A stretch of DNA of 64,000 nt. Source: Calliopsis andreniformis (taxonomy: Eukaryota > Arthropoda > Insecta > Hymenoptera > Andrenidae). The position numbers were made by a program, and so were the translations under genes. Location of the stretch: positions 12,170,501 through 12,234,500 of the forward strand of contig NW_027480432.1 of assembly GCF_051401765.1 (NCBI RefSeq). Direction: 5' to 3'. This document shows positions 1 through 13,605 of this stretch, piece by piece. Within the stretch, counting starts at the first letter, position 1; every line of letters starts with the position of its first letter. Under the pieces are notes generated by a model that ran no database searches, had not been told where the DNA came from, and saw only the letters and a program-made list of their open reading frames with translations.

Positions 1-100
1 AACGCACGTTCGCCCGCTGGAGTTGAGTAGGCTGCCAGCGACGACGTGCCGGCCACAGCAGTGCTACTCGACGCAGCGTCAACTTTCGGCAATTTTCACA
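1..100. other. GC-rich edge, possible exon or promoter end
   Basis: The first 90 bases are much more GC- and CpG-rich than the following kilobases. On the minus strand one frame stays open and reads as an Ala/Ser/Thr-rich low-complexity peptide, which could be the end of an exon of a gene lying to the left; the plus strand also has an open frame. No convincing splice site is visible, so it could equally be a promoter or 5' UTR. Confidence 0.25.
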
Positions 101-2640
101 GGGCCAATTTTAAAATGTCCATCTTTTTGAAAGTTTGTCCATCAAGGGGAAGGATCAAACTATATTCTCCTTTTTTTTCAGATTTTTAAAATCGCGCATC
201 ATCTTAAAAACCTGCATTTGTTTAAAATAATTGCAAAAAAGATGATTAAAAAACAAGTTTTTTTAAACGAAATAATTTTTTTTACAAACTTCAATGTTTT
301 CTCTATAAGCACCGTTAAGCTCATCTCCATCCGCTTACTAGTTCAATAGCTATAATTTTTTAAAAAAAAGGTAGCACTTAACTTCAAACAGCTGTAAAAT
401 CGACAATTTTCAAAATTTTGAAAAATCCTTTAGGGTACGTTTAAATATCGTTAAAGACTACAACATATTCAAATTTGAGCAAATTACAAGAACTTGCTCC
501 GAAACGTGCCCGATTTCGCGTGGAATGACCCATACGTTTTTCGCAAAAAACAGAAAGTGGTACATATTTCCATCTTCTCCCCTACTCTTTTCAATATCAG
601 AGTCAAACTTTATATGTTACAATTGAAAACTTCAAAGTGACTTTGATATCTCGATAAAAAAATTAAAATAAAAAAAAAACATTAATTGTAGCAGTGTTTA
701 TCCTCCTTCCAACGCAACAACTGTTGTTTGAAATATTATTCTATATTATAACAAACAGTTTTGTTGTCTATTCTCTGTACAAATTTGTTTCCAATTTCCA
801 TGTCATTAAAACCCACACGAAATTAGGTCGTAAATAGCAAACTTTAATTAAAATTAGGCACACTGTTTAACTGTTTTAAATAACAGTATCCCACCTACAA
901 TATGTATGTATGAATGCCAGAAAAACATTCGAGAAAGTTGAAATTGTAAAATCAGAAATAATTTCACCGATATGTTTATATTTACATTATACCAAGAAAA
1001 CAATCATATTATGATTTTAAAAAAAAGTCATTGAGACTGTTCGAGAAGTTTGTAAGAATACTATTAAATTAAGGTATAATTGCTAATAATCTTAGACAAA
1101 GAAAAACATTGTTTCTAGAGTCGTATATACACACCGCTTATTTGTTGTAATAATGACAAAATTTTGCAAACAAGTACAGCATCCATATAAAATATAAAAA
1201 TGTACAAAATATGAAAAGCTACACGCATTTCCTAATATTTGAAGAGTGAAATAAATTTTTAACTAGGTTCCACTTGTTTAGTTGTGCTAATTAAAATTGG
1301 AATTCGCATAAACACCTGCAATCTAGTTACTAATAGAATAAAGATACTGATGCTTGCGCGAAATGAAATTACCATTTCATATCTCAAAAAATGATCATTT
1401 TTTAATTATATCATTGTTTCAGTAAATAAGCAATATGTAAATTCAAACGACAGCCGTTGCATACACTCCCCCCTTATATATTTTCTTCGATTTAAGTCTT
1501 CTTGACAACGGAATGTACGCGCAAGATAGCATCGTTTAAAGTTAGTGGGAACTAGTTCTCTCGAAATTAGCAAGCGATTAATGAAGTGATAGGAGAAAAG
1601 TGGTTGGTAACCGCTCAAGTACGAAGAGAACACCTGCTACTGACTATACCAGAAAAGATAACAGATTTGAATCAGCTGTCACTTACTGCGCATGCTCACA
1701 GATTTAGCCTCGCTACACCACTATCGTATCGAAATTTTATGGTGCGCTTAGGCCAAGGGAACGAATGCTCGTTCTTCTGCCACTTCATGAATTAATAATA
1801 TTGAAAACTGAATGAAAAAATGCTCGCATTATTTGAATTTTGCTGAAATGACGAAAAAAACAGCATTCGCTCGCTTGATCTAAACATATTACACGTAAAT
1901 ACTTAATGTTATCTTTTCATTATTTTTCATTCTCATTAATATTTCATTAGAAAATTATAACTTTAAGTTACACATTTTTTTGTATACATACATTTTACAT
2001 ACAACAGAGAATAGAAGCATACGTCAACAAATTTCGCCGAATGTGCATGACGTAATGACAATGGACGAATACGCGTGGGAGTTACGAAATGAATGTGCTG
2101 ATTGGGTGAATTTGAATCTGTGAAATCAAAGTGCTTGGAGTGAGCAGAGTACTTTTCTTTGACTTTTATAATTATTTCCTCACACTCGAGAACTCACAAA
2201 ACATTTACTTATATGTCACTAGATACTATACTTTGTAAAAGGAAATCATGCTTAATATAAATGAGTACAATTGCATTTTTCATGATTTTTCAAAATTTGA
2301 CTCAATTTTAAAGAAATTCATTTCAAACAGAAAACAAGAATCGGGAAAATCCTCAAAGTGCGACAGATGCGCGTATTATTTAGAGATGCAAGGGAAACTA
2401 AGATTAAAAAGAACGAATAAATGAAAAGCCTTTTCCGAAGAGTAAAAGTGACCTCAATTCAGTGACATCATTTGACGTTAAGCTTTATTTATTTTTTTTT
2501 AGATATCCTATTCACATGAAATGCGGAGAATAATAGGTAAGACCTATTCAATTAATAAACAGATAGTAGTAAATAACATTAAATACGAAAGTATGTTGCG
2601 AATTAAACAGTATCAAGAAAAAGAACCGAATTTGATTAAA
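101..2640. other. AT-rich intergenic DNA, no gene seen
   Basis: Poly-A and poly-T rich sequence without a supported gene. The part at about 1500-1790 is less AT-rich and has short open frames on both strands, but none resembles a known family and none has splice signals that extend it. Confidence 0.5.
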
Positions 2641-2651
2641 GTCAAATTAAA

Positions 2652-2855
2652 ATGAATCATAAACTTAGCGTGCTAAAATTAGCGAAGGAAGTTCCATTAA
2701 GAATCAATAAATCTGTATTGAGTGAAACAATTCGTCGGATTTTACGCAATGAAAAATACAATGGAAGAATCAGCCACAGGAAATTAGGCCGCATTTATTT
2801 CAAATCTGAAAATCAATTTCTTCGGCTAACAACAGATGGAAAAGAAATTGTGTGA
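2652..2855 (+). pseudogene. Fragment of a Tc1/mariner-like transposase
   Basis: A 67-residue open frame contains a stretch (residues about 19-45) with the layout of the second helix-turn-helix of Tc1-type transposases: a Ser/Glu-Thr-Ile-Arg-Arg-Ile-Leu helix followed by a Tyr-Asn-Gly-Arg-Ile motif and a Lys/Arg-rich turn. In intact Tc1 elements this DNA-binding part is followed by a DDE catalytic domain of about 200 residues, which is absent: the frame stops and the next several hundred bases are broken in all frames. Codon use is A-rich like the surroundings. The family assignment rests on the motif pattern only; it is best read as a decayed fragment of a DNA transposon. Confidence 0.45.
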
Positions 2856-3383
2856 CGACAACCAAATACACAGTTTCAAAAAATACTAGTACTATAATTA
2901 TATGAGACTGGGTGACAGTGAAAGGAACCAGAAGAATAGATTTTATTGAATCTACAATGGATACATACAATGAAACATGTCAATATTTAAAAGCACCTCA
3001 AAACATTTCAAGAATAACTGAAAAAAGGCACTGAGGAAAATTACTTTCTCTATTCATTATTTCTAATATGACAATCCCCGTTCGAACCTTGCCAATGTGT
3101 TCTACAGATAAAAATAAGACAAAAATGTCACGTAACAAAAAGTCTATAATTGATCAATTTATAAGTTATAACAAAAATGTCAAAAATAACATGTGATTCG
3201 TTTAACAATGTTTCGAGATAGTTGCAGCTAACAAGAAGCATGACGAACAGCGGCTGAAGAGAAGCATTCGAAACACTTTAAACTCTTTCAAGTCGTTGTG
3301 GATTCTGTAAAATTGAAAATACTTTTTTTGTCACTGTCAGACACAGAACGAAAAGAACCTGTTTCACGCATGTACTTACTGTG

Positions 3384-3454
3384 CTCCGCTGACAAGAAGT
3401 CTTCTGTGTCCAATTAGGCTTGTTTTCCTGCCAGTAAGCTTCTTGTCAGCGGAG
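3384..3454. repeat. Perfect 16-bp inverted repeat hairpin
   Basis: CTCCGCTGACAAGAAG at 3384-3399 is repeated as its exact reverse complement at 3439-3454, with a 39-base loop. It lies directly left of the second hairpin at 3460-3582. The two together look like small non-autonomous DNA transposons or their remnants. Confidence 0.7.
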
Positions 3455-3459
3455 TACTA

Positions 3460-3582
3460 TACAGGTTGATCATTTTAACTGGAAACCCCCTAATAAGTGT
3501 TGGCAGTATTTACAATGCTACGACATTTACTGTAAATACTGCCAACACTTAGAGAGTTTCCAATTAAACTGATTACCCTGTA
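3460..3582. mobile_element. Palindromic MITE with about 55-bp TIRs
   Basis: The left arm begins ACAGGTTGATCA and the right arm ends TGATTACCCTGTA, its imperfect complement. The inner 20 bases of each arm (AAGTGTTGGCAGTATTTACA and complement) pair perfectly around a loop of about 16 bases. Ends reading ACAGG next to TA are common in Tc1/mariner-derived MITEs. No coding capacity. Confidence 0.65.
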
Positions 3583-3599
3583 CATACATACATATGTAT

Positions 3600-6090
3600 C
3601 ATACATAGCTTCGAATGAATACTATTTACTAGCGAACACTGTGCAACGTCATGCATTTCTATCAAGAAACATTTCGCCATATTTTATAATGGAAGCTCTA
3701 GAATTTTTAGCTCACAAACCATCTACAAACGACACACTTATCGTTCATTTGCTGTAACAATGGCGTAGCTTAAAAATTATAATTCTTTCGAGAAACGAGG
3801 AAATAATTTTATTTCGTGCAAAATCTGATTTTTAAGAAATACTAATAACTCAAAACCAGTTATTTTTTTAATTATGTCATTATTGATATCTGGCATTTTG
3901 AAGATCATGAACCATTACTTTCCAAGATACGATTGAAATTAACTTTGTAACTAGTACAATATGTGACTTATCTTTGTTCTGAACCATGTATTATACATAC
4001 TTATGAAAACAGTAAACATACCTTATGACAACAGATAACAGGAACATTAGGTATACTTCGTCTTGTTCTGTATTGAACTACCGAAGACAAATAGTATTAT
4101 CGTATCCCTCAATTCCTCACGTTTCACACTTTTATTATAACTTGATAATGAAGCTTTTATAAACTTTTTGTTACTTGACGTCTAATAATAATTTTATTGT
4201 TATTCGTATAACACACTGGCGAAATCTGAATTGAAAAGTATGGGACACCGTATATAACGTATGAAAACTGTCAAACAGCACCACAGTCTTCTAATCTTAA
4301 TCTGATTGAAGTAGGGATGAGTTTTTTGAAACGTCGAAACCTTGAAACATTTCGATTTTCGAGAATTTGAAACTTTACACTTTTCTTCAGGACTCGAAAC
4401 TCGAAACTCTCCAAACCCAGATAAGAAAAAAGGATCCAAAATTCACAGAAATTATTAAAAAATACCCCCTCACGCAACCATCAAGGGTATTTTTTGATTT
4501 TTCGATACATAGATTTCCATAGTCGGTAAAAAAGGAGATAAATTAAATCGAGAAAGAGTTTGAATGTTAGTGTCACTCAATAAGAATCTAGAATAGATAT
4601 TTTTGTATACTGTTATTTCTTTTGCTTATAATTTGTTTAACTACATACAATAAATATTTATGCACAAATTTTGTTAGGACTTCAATTTAAAACTAAATAA
4701 TTTCGAGAGTTTTGAGTTTTGAAAAATTAAAAAATTTTGAAATCTTACAAACTTTCGGATTCAAATTTCAAGAGTTTAAAAATTAGGTTTCTACACACAC
4801 CTAGATTGAATGTTTTTGGGGGAAGCTAAAAGTAAAGTTGAAAGATTATAAAATAACAAATACTGTAATTATAAAAATAATAGTAACACAAAAACATAGA
4901 CACAATGTGTTTGGTGTTTTCAATGGGGACATGAAGAATGCAGTGTTAAAGACATATTGTTGATGTGTCTACCATGTAAAAGACACAAAAATATTAAAAA
5001 ATAAAAGATATTTATTTGTTTGCATTTCTTAATAAAAATTCATTTTTTATAATAAACCTAGTTTTTTCAGTTTTCCATAAGATCTTTTAGGTATTCCATA
5101 TTAAACACCGCTTTTTCAAACTATCGATTTTCCCATTTTTTACTTTTCTTACTATAATTTGAATTTTTTCACTCTTAATTATTTAAATATATTTCTGTAT
5201 TAGTTTCTTTGTCTATTTGCGTTTGTTTCATTAGAAAAAAATAATTTCTCTGGTTTTTGCTAATGTTTAAAATCAGGTGTTGCATAGTACGTGCACTTGC
5301 CTTACATGTTTTCCTTTCACTCTGTTTAATAAAACCGTATGATTTCGTTATTTATGCATTTTTCGTAATTAATTGATAATGCAATACACATATGCATATA
5401 TTATCTGTATTGTATATTTGTTCAAACAAAATTAATAGTTTCTTTTTATATATATATATTTTTGTTTTTCTCAATAAACACTCGCGTGATGTGCACGTTC
5501 AGATTTGTGAGTAACTGTACGTACGTGTAGGTATTCGTACATACCTACATGACACTTAGGTATTTAATAAGAGGAACGTGACCGGATGTTCTTGTGATCA
5601 ACTGCGTGTTTATCATACAAGTGTCGAGGAACAAGAATAACGTCTAATGAAACTTATAAAATCGCGGCGAGTCCTCAATCCGAACGAAGTGCTGTAGAGA
5701 AATAATAGCTTTCACTGTGCAAATGAAGATGCGGCATGCAGTACAAAAGAATTCGTTGAAAGGAGAAGAGAGTGGAGAACACGATGTGGAAGAGGCACGC
5801 GTATATGTTAGTGAACAACAATATAAACCGACATACGAGTACGTGTACTTATGTGATACGTAACACTTTAAATTCATTTGAAGACAAAATATTCCTTATA
5901 ATTTTGGTCTTTACAGCTGAGCATGTATTTAAAATTGTTGAATGAAAACATGTTCAATGTTAAATATGTGAATTTATATCAATTAAATTTGTAATGTAAT
6001 CCTTTCTTCTTTCATAAAAAAACTATCACAACCTGCTGTTACATTCTGTTAATAATTTTATGGTACAATGAACCTTAAACAACATAAACA
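3600..6090. other. AT-rich intergenic DNA, small hairpins only
   Basis: No gene is seen. An 11-bp perfect stem (AAAAAATACCC at 4457-4467 with GGGTATTTTTT at 4485-4495) and a 9-bp palindrome TGTAGGTAT...ATACCTACA near 5527-5551 are the only clear structures. The open frames of 60-80 codons have no recognisable content. Confidence 0.5.
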
Positions 6091-6092
6091 CG

Positions 6093-6333
6093 TTAACTCC
6101 TTGCCGTACTTTAACGAGTCTGGCTCGTGTACTTTTTGCAATACCTTCGCTGCCGATTACGCGGTAATGCGTGATGAGGATTTTTCGCAAGTAACCGATC
6201 ACGCGCCATCGCGTGAGACGTCTATGTTCGCTCAATAGGAGCTTTACTGTTGGCAGTTTAAGATAGTTAGGCGTTTCAGATCGGCAGCAAAGGTGATAAT
6301 ATTAGGAAAGAAAATTGTACGTCAAGGGGTTAA
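6093..6333. mobile_element. TTAA-flanked MITE, copy 1
   Basis: The element starts at TTAA (6093-6096) followed by CTCCTTGCCGTAC and ends GTACGTCAAGGGG-TTAA (6330-6333), so the ends are imperfect inverted repeats between two TTAA sites. TTAA target duplication with short C/G-rich TIRs is the hallmark of piggyBac-type elements. Internal sequence (AAGTAACC.ATCACGC.CCATC.CGTGA, about 6190-6220) is shared with the element at 6934-7195, so both belong to one family. Confidence 0.65.
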
Positions 6334-6933
6334 GCAGTACTACGAAAGAAAGTTTAAAATTATCATAATAATGTTTCTTCCTTCTGCAGGGATTAGATTT
6401 AAGCTAATTGACGAATTTTAAGTTGAAAATCAGATTCTGCGATCTCTAAACATTTGAAAGGACCATTTTTATAATGATAAAAGATACAATATAAATGTGG
6501 GGATTTTTATCAAGTTCTCCACGATTTGGACGCTTGTGCAGCGGTTACATGAATAGCACATAATTGCTTAGGACGTTGACCTTGAATCACTGGAATCAGT
6601 GAGGTGTCCCCTATTCCCAATAATCCCAATTTTCTAAATTTTATTCCATAGAAAAAAGAATATGCGTAGCAGAATGGACTAAGATTCAAAGTAAAGACGG
6701 ATTTCGTTTGCCTTTTCTCTAAATATGTGCACGAAACGACTACCTGGCTGTAAATTCAGCGAACCCAATACACATACATATGTACCTTGACGCGAACCTA
6801 CGCACAAACCTTTCAAAGTTGCTACCTGCTTCCTCGTGCAGATTAAAAAACCAGGAAAGGGAGCTCTTTCGCATGGGCAATGATGGGCGCACATATACAA
6901 AGATGAACACTCAAACTCATGGCTTGAAATGTA

Positions 6934-7195
6934 TTAACCCCTCCAAGTGTTCTTTTTTTTTTCTTTTTTTCTTTTGACGAGTCGAAATCGTGTACTTTTT
7001 ACAATTCGTTCGCTGCCAATTTCGCGACAACTCGTAATGAAGCTTGTCCGAAAGTAACCAGTCACGCACCATCACGTGACGAATTTATGTTCAGTTAAAG
7101 GGAGCTCGAAGGTTGGCATTTGGAGAGAATCTGCCATTTCAAATCGACAAGAAGGTGGTAACATTACGAAAGAAAATTGTAGGTGAAGGGGTTGA
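6934..7195. mobile_element. TTAA-type MITE, copy 2 (right TTAA mutated)
   Basis: It begins TTAACCCCTCCAAGTG and ends GTAGGTGAAGGGG followed by TTGA, where a TTAA is expected. The interior aligns with copy 1 over its length: GACGAGTC block, ATTCGTTCGCTGCCAAT block, AAGTAACC-CACGC-CCATC-CGTGA block, and GAAAGAAAATTGTA before the right end. A poly-T/C run near 6950-6975 is an added expansion. Confidence 0.6.
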
Positions 7196-7199
7196 AAGT

Positions 7200-8500
7200 T
7201 AAATTACAGATACACGTGTACGTGGTAAATGATAGATATATTCGTGTTTAAAGTCATATAATTTTTAATACACATCTGTCTAACAGAAACTCGAAAAAAA
7301 GTAACTTGGGGAGGTATGTTTTCACTTTAACTTAAATATCTGTTCTACGATTAATTTGCGGATAGACGTTAAATGAATATTTTTTTAAACTATGGAGCAT
7401 GTTTACAATCTTCAATATTAAGTTTGAAACTTATTAACAAAAACAGATGTTTGTATTAAGTACCTTTCTTCATGCCACTGCACAGATTTTGTGGGTGACT
7501 ATGAAACATTTGTTATCTGGATATGAAGAAATATTTGGTTTATAAATTATCTGCCTCTTCAATTATTCAACTAAATATAACGTTTGATTTTATCAAAATT
7601 CATTTTATCGTTTGCTTATTCTTTTTTATACTCACTAAACTACTTTCTTGAATATGGCTTACATTGGCTGAATTTATGTTCATCTAACACATGGATTACT
7701 ATCATTTAAAATTATTTCAAATGATATGAAAACGTTGAATTGTATTTAGTTCATACAATTCTTTATATAGACATTTGTAGTAAATTGATAGTAGATACTT
7801 TCTCAAAATAGAAGGAACACCTTTTATATTTTTGTCTGATATTACGTAATATAAAAATACCATTGTTCAAAAGCTATGTAGGCTGGCAGAAAAAGTTGCG
7901 AAATATATCTCTGGTAACACAGTCCTTTAAAAATCTCAAAATTAGAAACTAACGATACTTACATTATTAAAATACTCTGTACTTACTTATTATATCGACA
8001 TGAGTACGAAAAATAGTTAATAATAGAAAATTCATCAAACTGTTTAAGAATAAAATTTTTATAAATTTCTCTACTCCATGATTTTATAAAACAGATGCTC
8101 AAAGTTATCGAATGCAGCTGCTTCTTCCTCGTATAATTTACTGCACGTATCCAAGACCCAGACGTGTTCTCCTCCCGAAATTTCTTAGAATCCCCAAACC
8201 ACAAGAAGAGGTCGGTGCACTATAATTACTACTTGCAACGGATCGCAACCTATAATTTTAAACTGATAAAAAATTAGATTGCATTTCACGAAGTATCAGC
8301 GTAATAGCGTACTTTCGATGGGTTCTCAAAGATCATGTAGGTGCCTATCCCTTGCAAGAAAAAGAGTCAACCAGGTCCCGAATGATATATGTGAAATATT
8401 ATTATATACTCGATTAGTTTAAAGATATAAACAATTACGCAAAGTTACATTCTTTCATTGTCTGGAGATACATACGTATACTGTTTTAATCAAAGTTATA
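7200..8500. other. AT-rich intergenic DNA, nothing recognised
   Basis: No gene, repeat pair or RNA gene could be supported here. The 73-codon minus-strand frame near 7983-8204 has no family resemblance. Confidence 0.5.
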
Positions 8501-8502
8501 TA

Positions 8503-9010
8503 AGGTGGTCGGGAAATCCTGATACAAACTGGATCAAAATGATTCTAAATAAGAGGCCCGAAATAAAACGAAAATCAAGGGTAACGAAATTACGAGAGAG
8601 CCTTCATTTTCGAAAAACTTAAATTTGAACATCAGTCGAGTACGCGTGTAATTACTTCGTAACCGATGTTACAAATTTTACAAATTTCACTACATAAAAG
8701 TAAGTTAAAAATGATTGAAAATTCAATAATTTTGTAGTTATTTCTTTAAATATTTTTAAGAAATAGAAGTTGTACAAACAAATATTTTACACAACCGTTG
8801 CTCGTATTTTTACATTTTTACGCAGAATAGGATTCCGAAATAAAAAGTATAGGTCTCCACTTGAAAGAAAAAAAAATTGACCTTGAAATCCCGCCCATTC
8901 TTTCACCGACAAAAAGCATATTAGTGTAATATTTGTATCAAACAATTTCTTTATATCTTTAATCCTATTTTAAATATTCCACCAAATCTAGATAAAACAG
9001 ACACCCTGCA
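8503..9010. mobile_element. Possible degraded DNA-transposon remnant
   Basis: The left end reads TATAAGGTGGTCGGGAAATC and the right end, read on the other strand, TATATGCAGGGTGTCTG. Both look like the AGGGTG-type ends of TA-inserting elements, and an inner block (GATTCCGAAATAAA, TTGACCTTGAAAT) has the flavour of an interspersed repeat. The arms match only in part, so the boundaries and even the unity of the element are uncertain. Confidence 0.3.
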
Positions 9011-12000
9011 TATATGCAGATTAAAATTTTAATATTTTCGATACTTCAATATTTAATAAAATATTTGAAATCTAAATATTTTGCCATAAAATCCAAAATG
9101 TACTACCCTTCCTGGCACAACGATATCGTGTGTTAATTTTCGCTATGAATGTCCAAATATGATACTATTTTGTGCTACAACCAGAACATATTACTATTCA
9201 TAACAAACGTTCGATGTGGAATTAACCGAAGTTGATAAAATATTACATCGTTACCAAGAAAGCAGGAGTTCATTTACGAAAAAGGACCAGCGGACAGGTG
9301 CAATCTTGTGATTAAAGAGAACGAACGTGTTATCGCACTCCCTGTCCATATTACTCAAACGGTGTTGAAACATTTATAAAATTTGACATCAGTTCTGTGT
9401 TAATAAAATTGTTGTATTGTAAATATTATTTGTTAACTCTCGGAACATTCTTTTTCTTGAATAGTCGAAACAGATTAGATATTTTTTTTCGTAGGACAAA
9501 TGGAAAGTGCTACTTTTCACTACGCACACAGAACTATGATTCGATAACAATTTTTCGAAAAAATAATAAAATTAGCAATTAGAAAAATAATACTTTAAGT
9601 TTGAATTTTGTGTTAAACCGATAATATCCTGCTATACATGTCAAAGAAAAAAAATCACAGCTGGTCATTTTTCAATTATTGAAACATTTTAATTGCATTA
9701 TTAAATAGAGTAACTACTTTCAGCACTTATTTTCTGCTGGATACCTCGCTTCCTATTAACAAGTCTATTGTTGTTAATACTTATCATTCTTTTTACGAAT
9801 TATTTACCCACTAAATATGTACTACCACTTTTCTTTCATTATATCAACTTACCCTAATCGCGTTAAATAAACGTTTAAATTTTAATAACTTGTTCATGTC
9901 ACATCGTTACTTGGAACCATCTCACGCTGTTCTGAACCTTAATCATGTATATACTTCCGTGCATAAGTATTTGTACACTTTTATATTATCAGAAAAGTAT
10001 CAAATACATTTCAATAAGATTATTTAATACAGTCTTGGCAACAGCTTTTGTCTCAGATAATTATTGCACAAGATTTATAAATACACAATGCTCATTAATC
10101 TGCAGTTTTATACGTCTCTCATACTTCAATTTGAAATTTCTTTTTAACGAGTAATTCGTCCAAAAAATAATTAGCCATTATCAAACGCTTCATTTATGTA
10201 AGTTCACACTTTTCGTTTAATACCGAAACGGAACAGCGTTGTTCAGTAATAAAACCCGCCCTTCGCTGACCTGCCTCCCTTTTCAACCTTTCCATTCACC
10301 CACTAATACATAGATACGACCTGTATTGTGTTTGAGTGGTCTTAACAACAGACACTACCCTGTCGTGACGATCTCTTTAGCCTGGTTTACCTGACGACGC
10401 GAATAGGAGTAGAAGAGTCTCAAAGGACTCGCGTGTCCTCGCTTGGATAGCATCGGCAGTACCTACAGAAACTCAGACACATTGATCAAGAAATTACGTA
10501 TTTTCTCTTTTATATTCTGCAGACAATTTCTATGAATCGCAAAAACCAAATGAAATAGATTTATCGTAGGGTCCTAAATAAAATTAAGAACACATTTCGC
10601 AAATATTTTCTATCGTATATCGCAACTTTTTAATGAAGTCACAAACGAAATGATACGAATTAGCTCCTTACATTTATCCTCAATAATTTTATAAAAGTAA
10701 AAATATCAGGTTTGTTACATAATAAAGCATACGTGCACTTTGTGTGTATACCAACATCTATACTTTGCAATTTTTTAATTAAAGTATTTCCTGAACTAGT
10801 GGTTCTTTATTATAATTGGTTTAGTACACTTTTTTAGAAAATGATGAGCTACGTCAATCGATGTATTAAGACGTATAATTTGTACAATTTAAAGAAAAGA
10901 AACTGATTATGATATCACTTCTATACCTGCGTCTATAAAGAAACCATTGATGTATCGTATTCTCCTGGAAACCAAGGAGGTTTCGTCTGACAAATGTTTG
11001 CATATCATTGAGAACACGAGTTATTGAAATTGCCTTTATCAAACAGTATCATAATAAATTATTTAATATTCTGATGTAGAACTGGTTTTCTAAAAAAGAA
11101 AATAATTTTCAAATGAACAGGATATTCGAAAAGTATTCACGAAATAATACTGAACGTTAATTTGTAACACTTTCTTGTTTGATGTTGATGCTGAGGAGGT
11201 TTCTTGCTTATCGAATGCAAACATACATGCATACGCGCATTGTAAACTTCCTCTGATATGGCACCCAAGGATATGGCACCTCTTGAATTCCACGAAATTC
11301 ATTTTAACCATTTAGCGTTACCTACTTATCCTTTCTGCAAAGGATAGAGCAGTCATTGAATTGCAGGAAAGGCGCCACACGTCGAATGATGCTTACGTCT
11401 TGCTTACAAATGTGCATCCATCTTGAATTTCATGAATGCATAAATATTTCTGTCTGTAGCTTCGCTGTTTCTACCAAGGAAATATGCGAATTTCTTTTGC
11501 ATTATAGGTACAAGATAAAAGTTATCAGTCTTTAGAAAATATCAAGTAATTTGCATTAGAATCAATCATTAACATGGTATGATAGATTAAACAAATTTAA
11601 TTACTACTAAATAAAGATATATATAAAGGTATTGTAAATAACTTGATGCAGAGAAAAATATAGATTCCCAAAAATACTACATCACAATAAAATCAAATAT
11701 ACAATCACAATAACGTTTTAAATTGGTTATTATATTTATAGTTATATTGTGAAGCTACAACTATGAACTGAGGAACTAATCATAAATTCAGGAAAGGCAC
11801 ACATTTGATATAAGACATAATAAAACATCAATTAGCAAATCAGTGATTCGAGATGCTAATTATTTTGTATGTTTATTGACTTTGTCGATCTCTACTGCAA
11901 TAATTGATGCAAAACTGTGGAAAAGAATATTGTAACGTTGCAGCTTAAGCAATAATCGAATTGATTTGTACATGATCATGCTAATCATGCATATAACATA

Positions 12001-13600
12001 CATTTTAATGAATTTTCAATGAATTAGTGCGATAACTATATTTAATTAATTGAAAAGATCCATATATTCCGATCACATGAAAATGAACACGTCAAATAAA
12101 TAAATGAAAAGTGTAAGCATCTATTTATCGAAGCAACTGTGTTACACAAATCCTGTATATGTGCCAAGTTCATTCATAGCTTCTATTTTAGTGCCAATGT
12201 ACTATGTACGAACTGTTCCCCTCCTTCTTTCTCTCTTTCCTTCCTTCTGCTCTTTGAATGCTCGACCGTTACCAGACCACTTCACGCTTCATGAAATGCC
12301 AAGGAAAGGAAGGAGGCGTACACCTGGCCAGGTGCTCCGTACTACTGGGTCAATATGTGCACGTGATACTACTGCAACAGCACCCTTGCACAGCGAAAGG
12401 AAATCAAAATTGAGGAAAACGGTCAACTGTTTCATGATATTACACTATCGATTATACATAGAATTTATATATATATTTAACGTAATACATTTAATTGCTT
12501 ATTGCAATATGAACGAAAGCAACTTTTTGAGAAACTTTTGCCTAGAAGTAAAAGAACGCCCTTTCGTAGCAGCAAAAATGAAATGTGGTAGTGGTAGTAT
12601 TATATGTATGTATATTTCTGACACTTCATATTCAATAACGTGCAATAAGTACCTACATATACATGTATATTAGAAATCCGCCTTGGTTTAGATATTATTG
12701 TTTGCTTTGAACTTGATGAAAGATAAACAGTGGAAAACAAAGTAAAGATTAACCTGTTATCTATATCTGGCTGATTAGCGACTAGTCTGTAATGAATTTT
12801 TCGTTTTTAGAACTATATAGATAAAAACGAGGACAATTATCAAGCGTCAAATCAAGCAGAATAAAATGAATTGTGCATTGAACTCAATGATAATTCACGA
12901 ACAATTGTCCCAAGCTGATACTATAAATTATATTACGATTTCTTCTCTCACGTATCTCTGACCAATGGTAATAATAACAATATTGAATTTTTCCACTTCG
13001 TGTGGTTTGTTTGTTTGCATTATGAAGAAAAATGTAGAATCCGACGGAAAGGAATGTGACTATATCATCGACAGGAACTACAAAACATTCCAGAAACAGA
13101 ACTTGGGAAAAGGAAGTTCCATGTAGCAGAAAATTAATCGCACTATTGCCTGATATAGCTACTCAGCAAATTACCCCCGTTGTTCGTTATGGAACAGTTC
13201 CTTCATTCCTTCCTTTCAGCTGTTTCTTCCTTCCACTTCTACTTACTTGCCTTCTTATTAAATTGTACGTTACCCTCAATCCTTTATTTGATATTTTTTT
13301 AAATGGAAATTAACCATTTTATATATTTCGTAACATATACGAATGTGCAAAATATCTAATGTACAAATTTAAGAAATGCAAGTTGACACATTTACAGCTA
13401 CATAAAGAAATATGTAAATCTTTATAAATAATGTTTATAAATGTTTATAATAATGTTTATAAATAAAGTATTAGTTTGTTGTAACACATGTCTTTGGTAA
13501 GTAACTCAACGTACACAGTTCCTCCAGATTATGAAAATATAATCCATGAATTAAAATTGTTTTTTATGATTAAACTTGTTACACAAAATTTACCCACAAA
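9011..13600. other. AT-rich intergenic DNA with two GC-richer patches
   Basis: No gene supported. Patches at about 10250-10480 and 12200-12420 are richer in GC and CpG and could be distal exons, promoters or old repeats; translation of either strand gives no recognisable domain. A small direct repeat (GATATGGCACC twice, 11256-11281) and a stem TATCCTT...AAAGGATA near 11327-11346 are visible. Confidence 0.45.
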
Positions 13601-13605
13601 CGTTT

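Noticed and set aside
3066..3100. CCCCGTTCGAACC resembling a tRNA T-loop
   Set aside because: No acceptor, D or anticodon arms can be folded around it.
12104..12673. 189-codon plus-strand open frame
   Set aside because: Low-complexity Ser/Phe/Tyr-rich translation, no domain, and no splice context. It covers a pyrimidine-rich patch.
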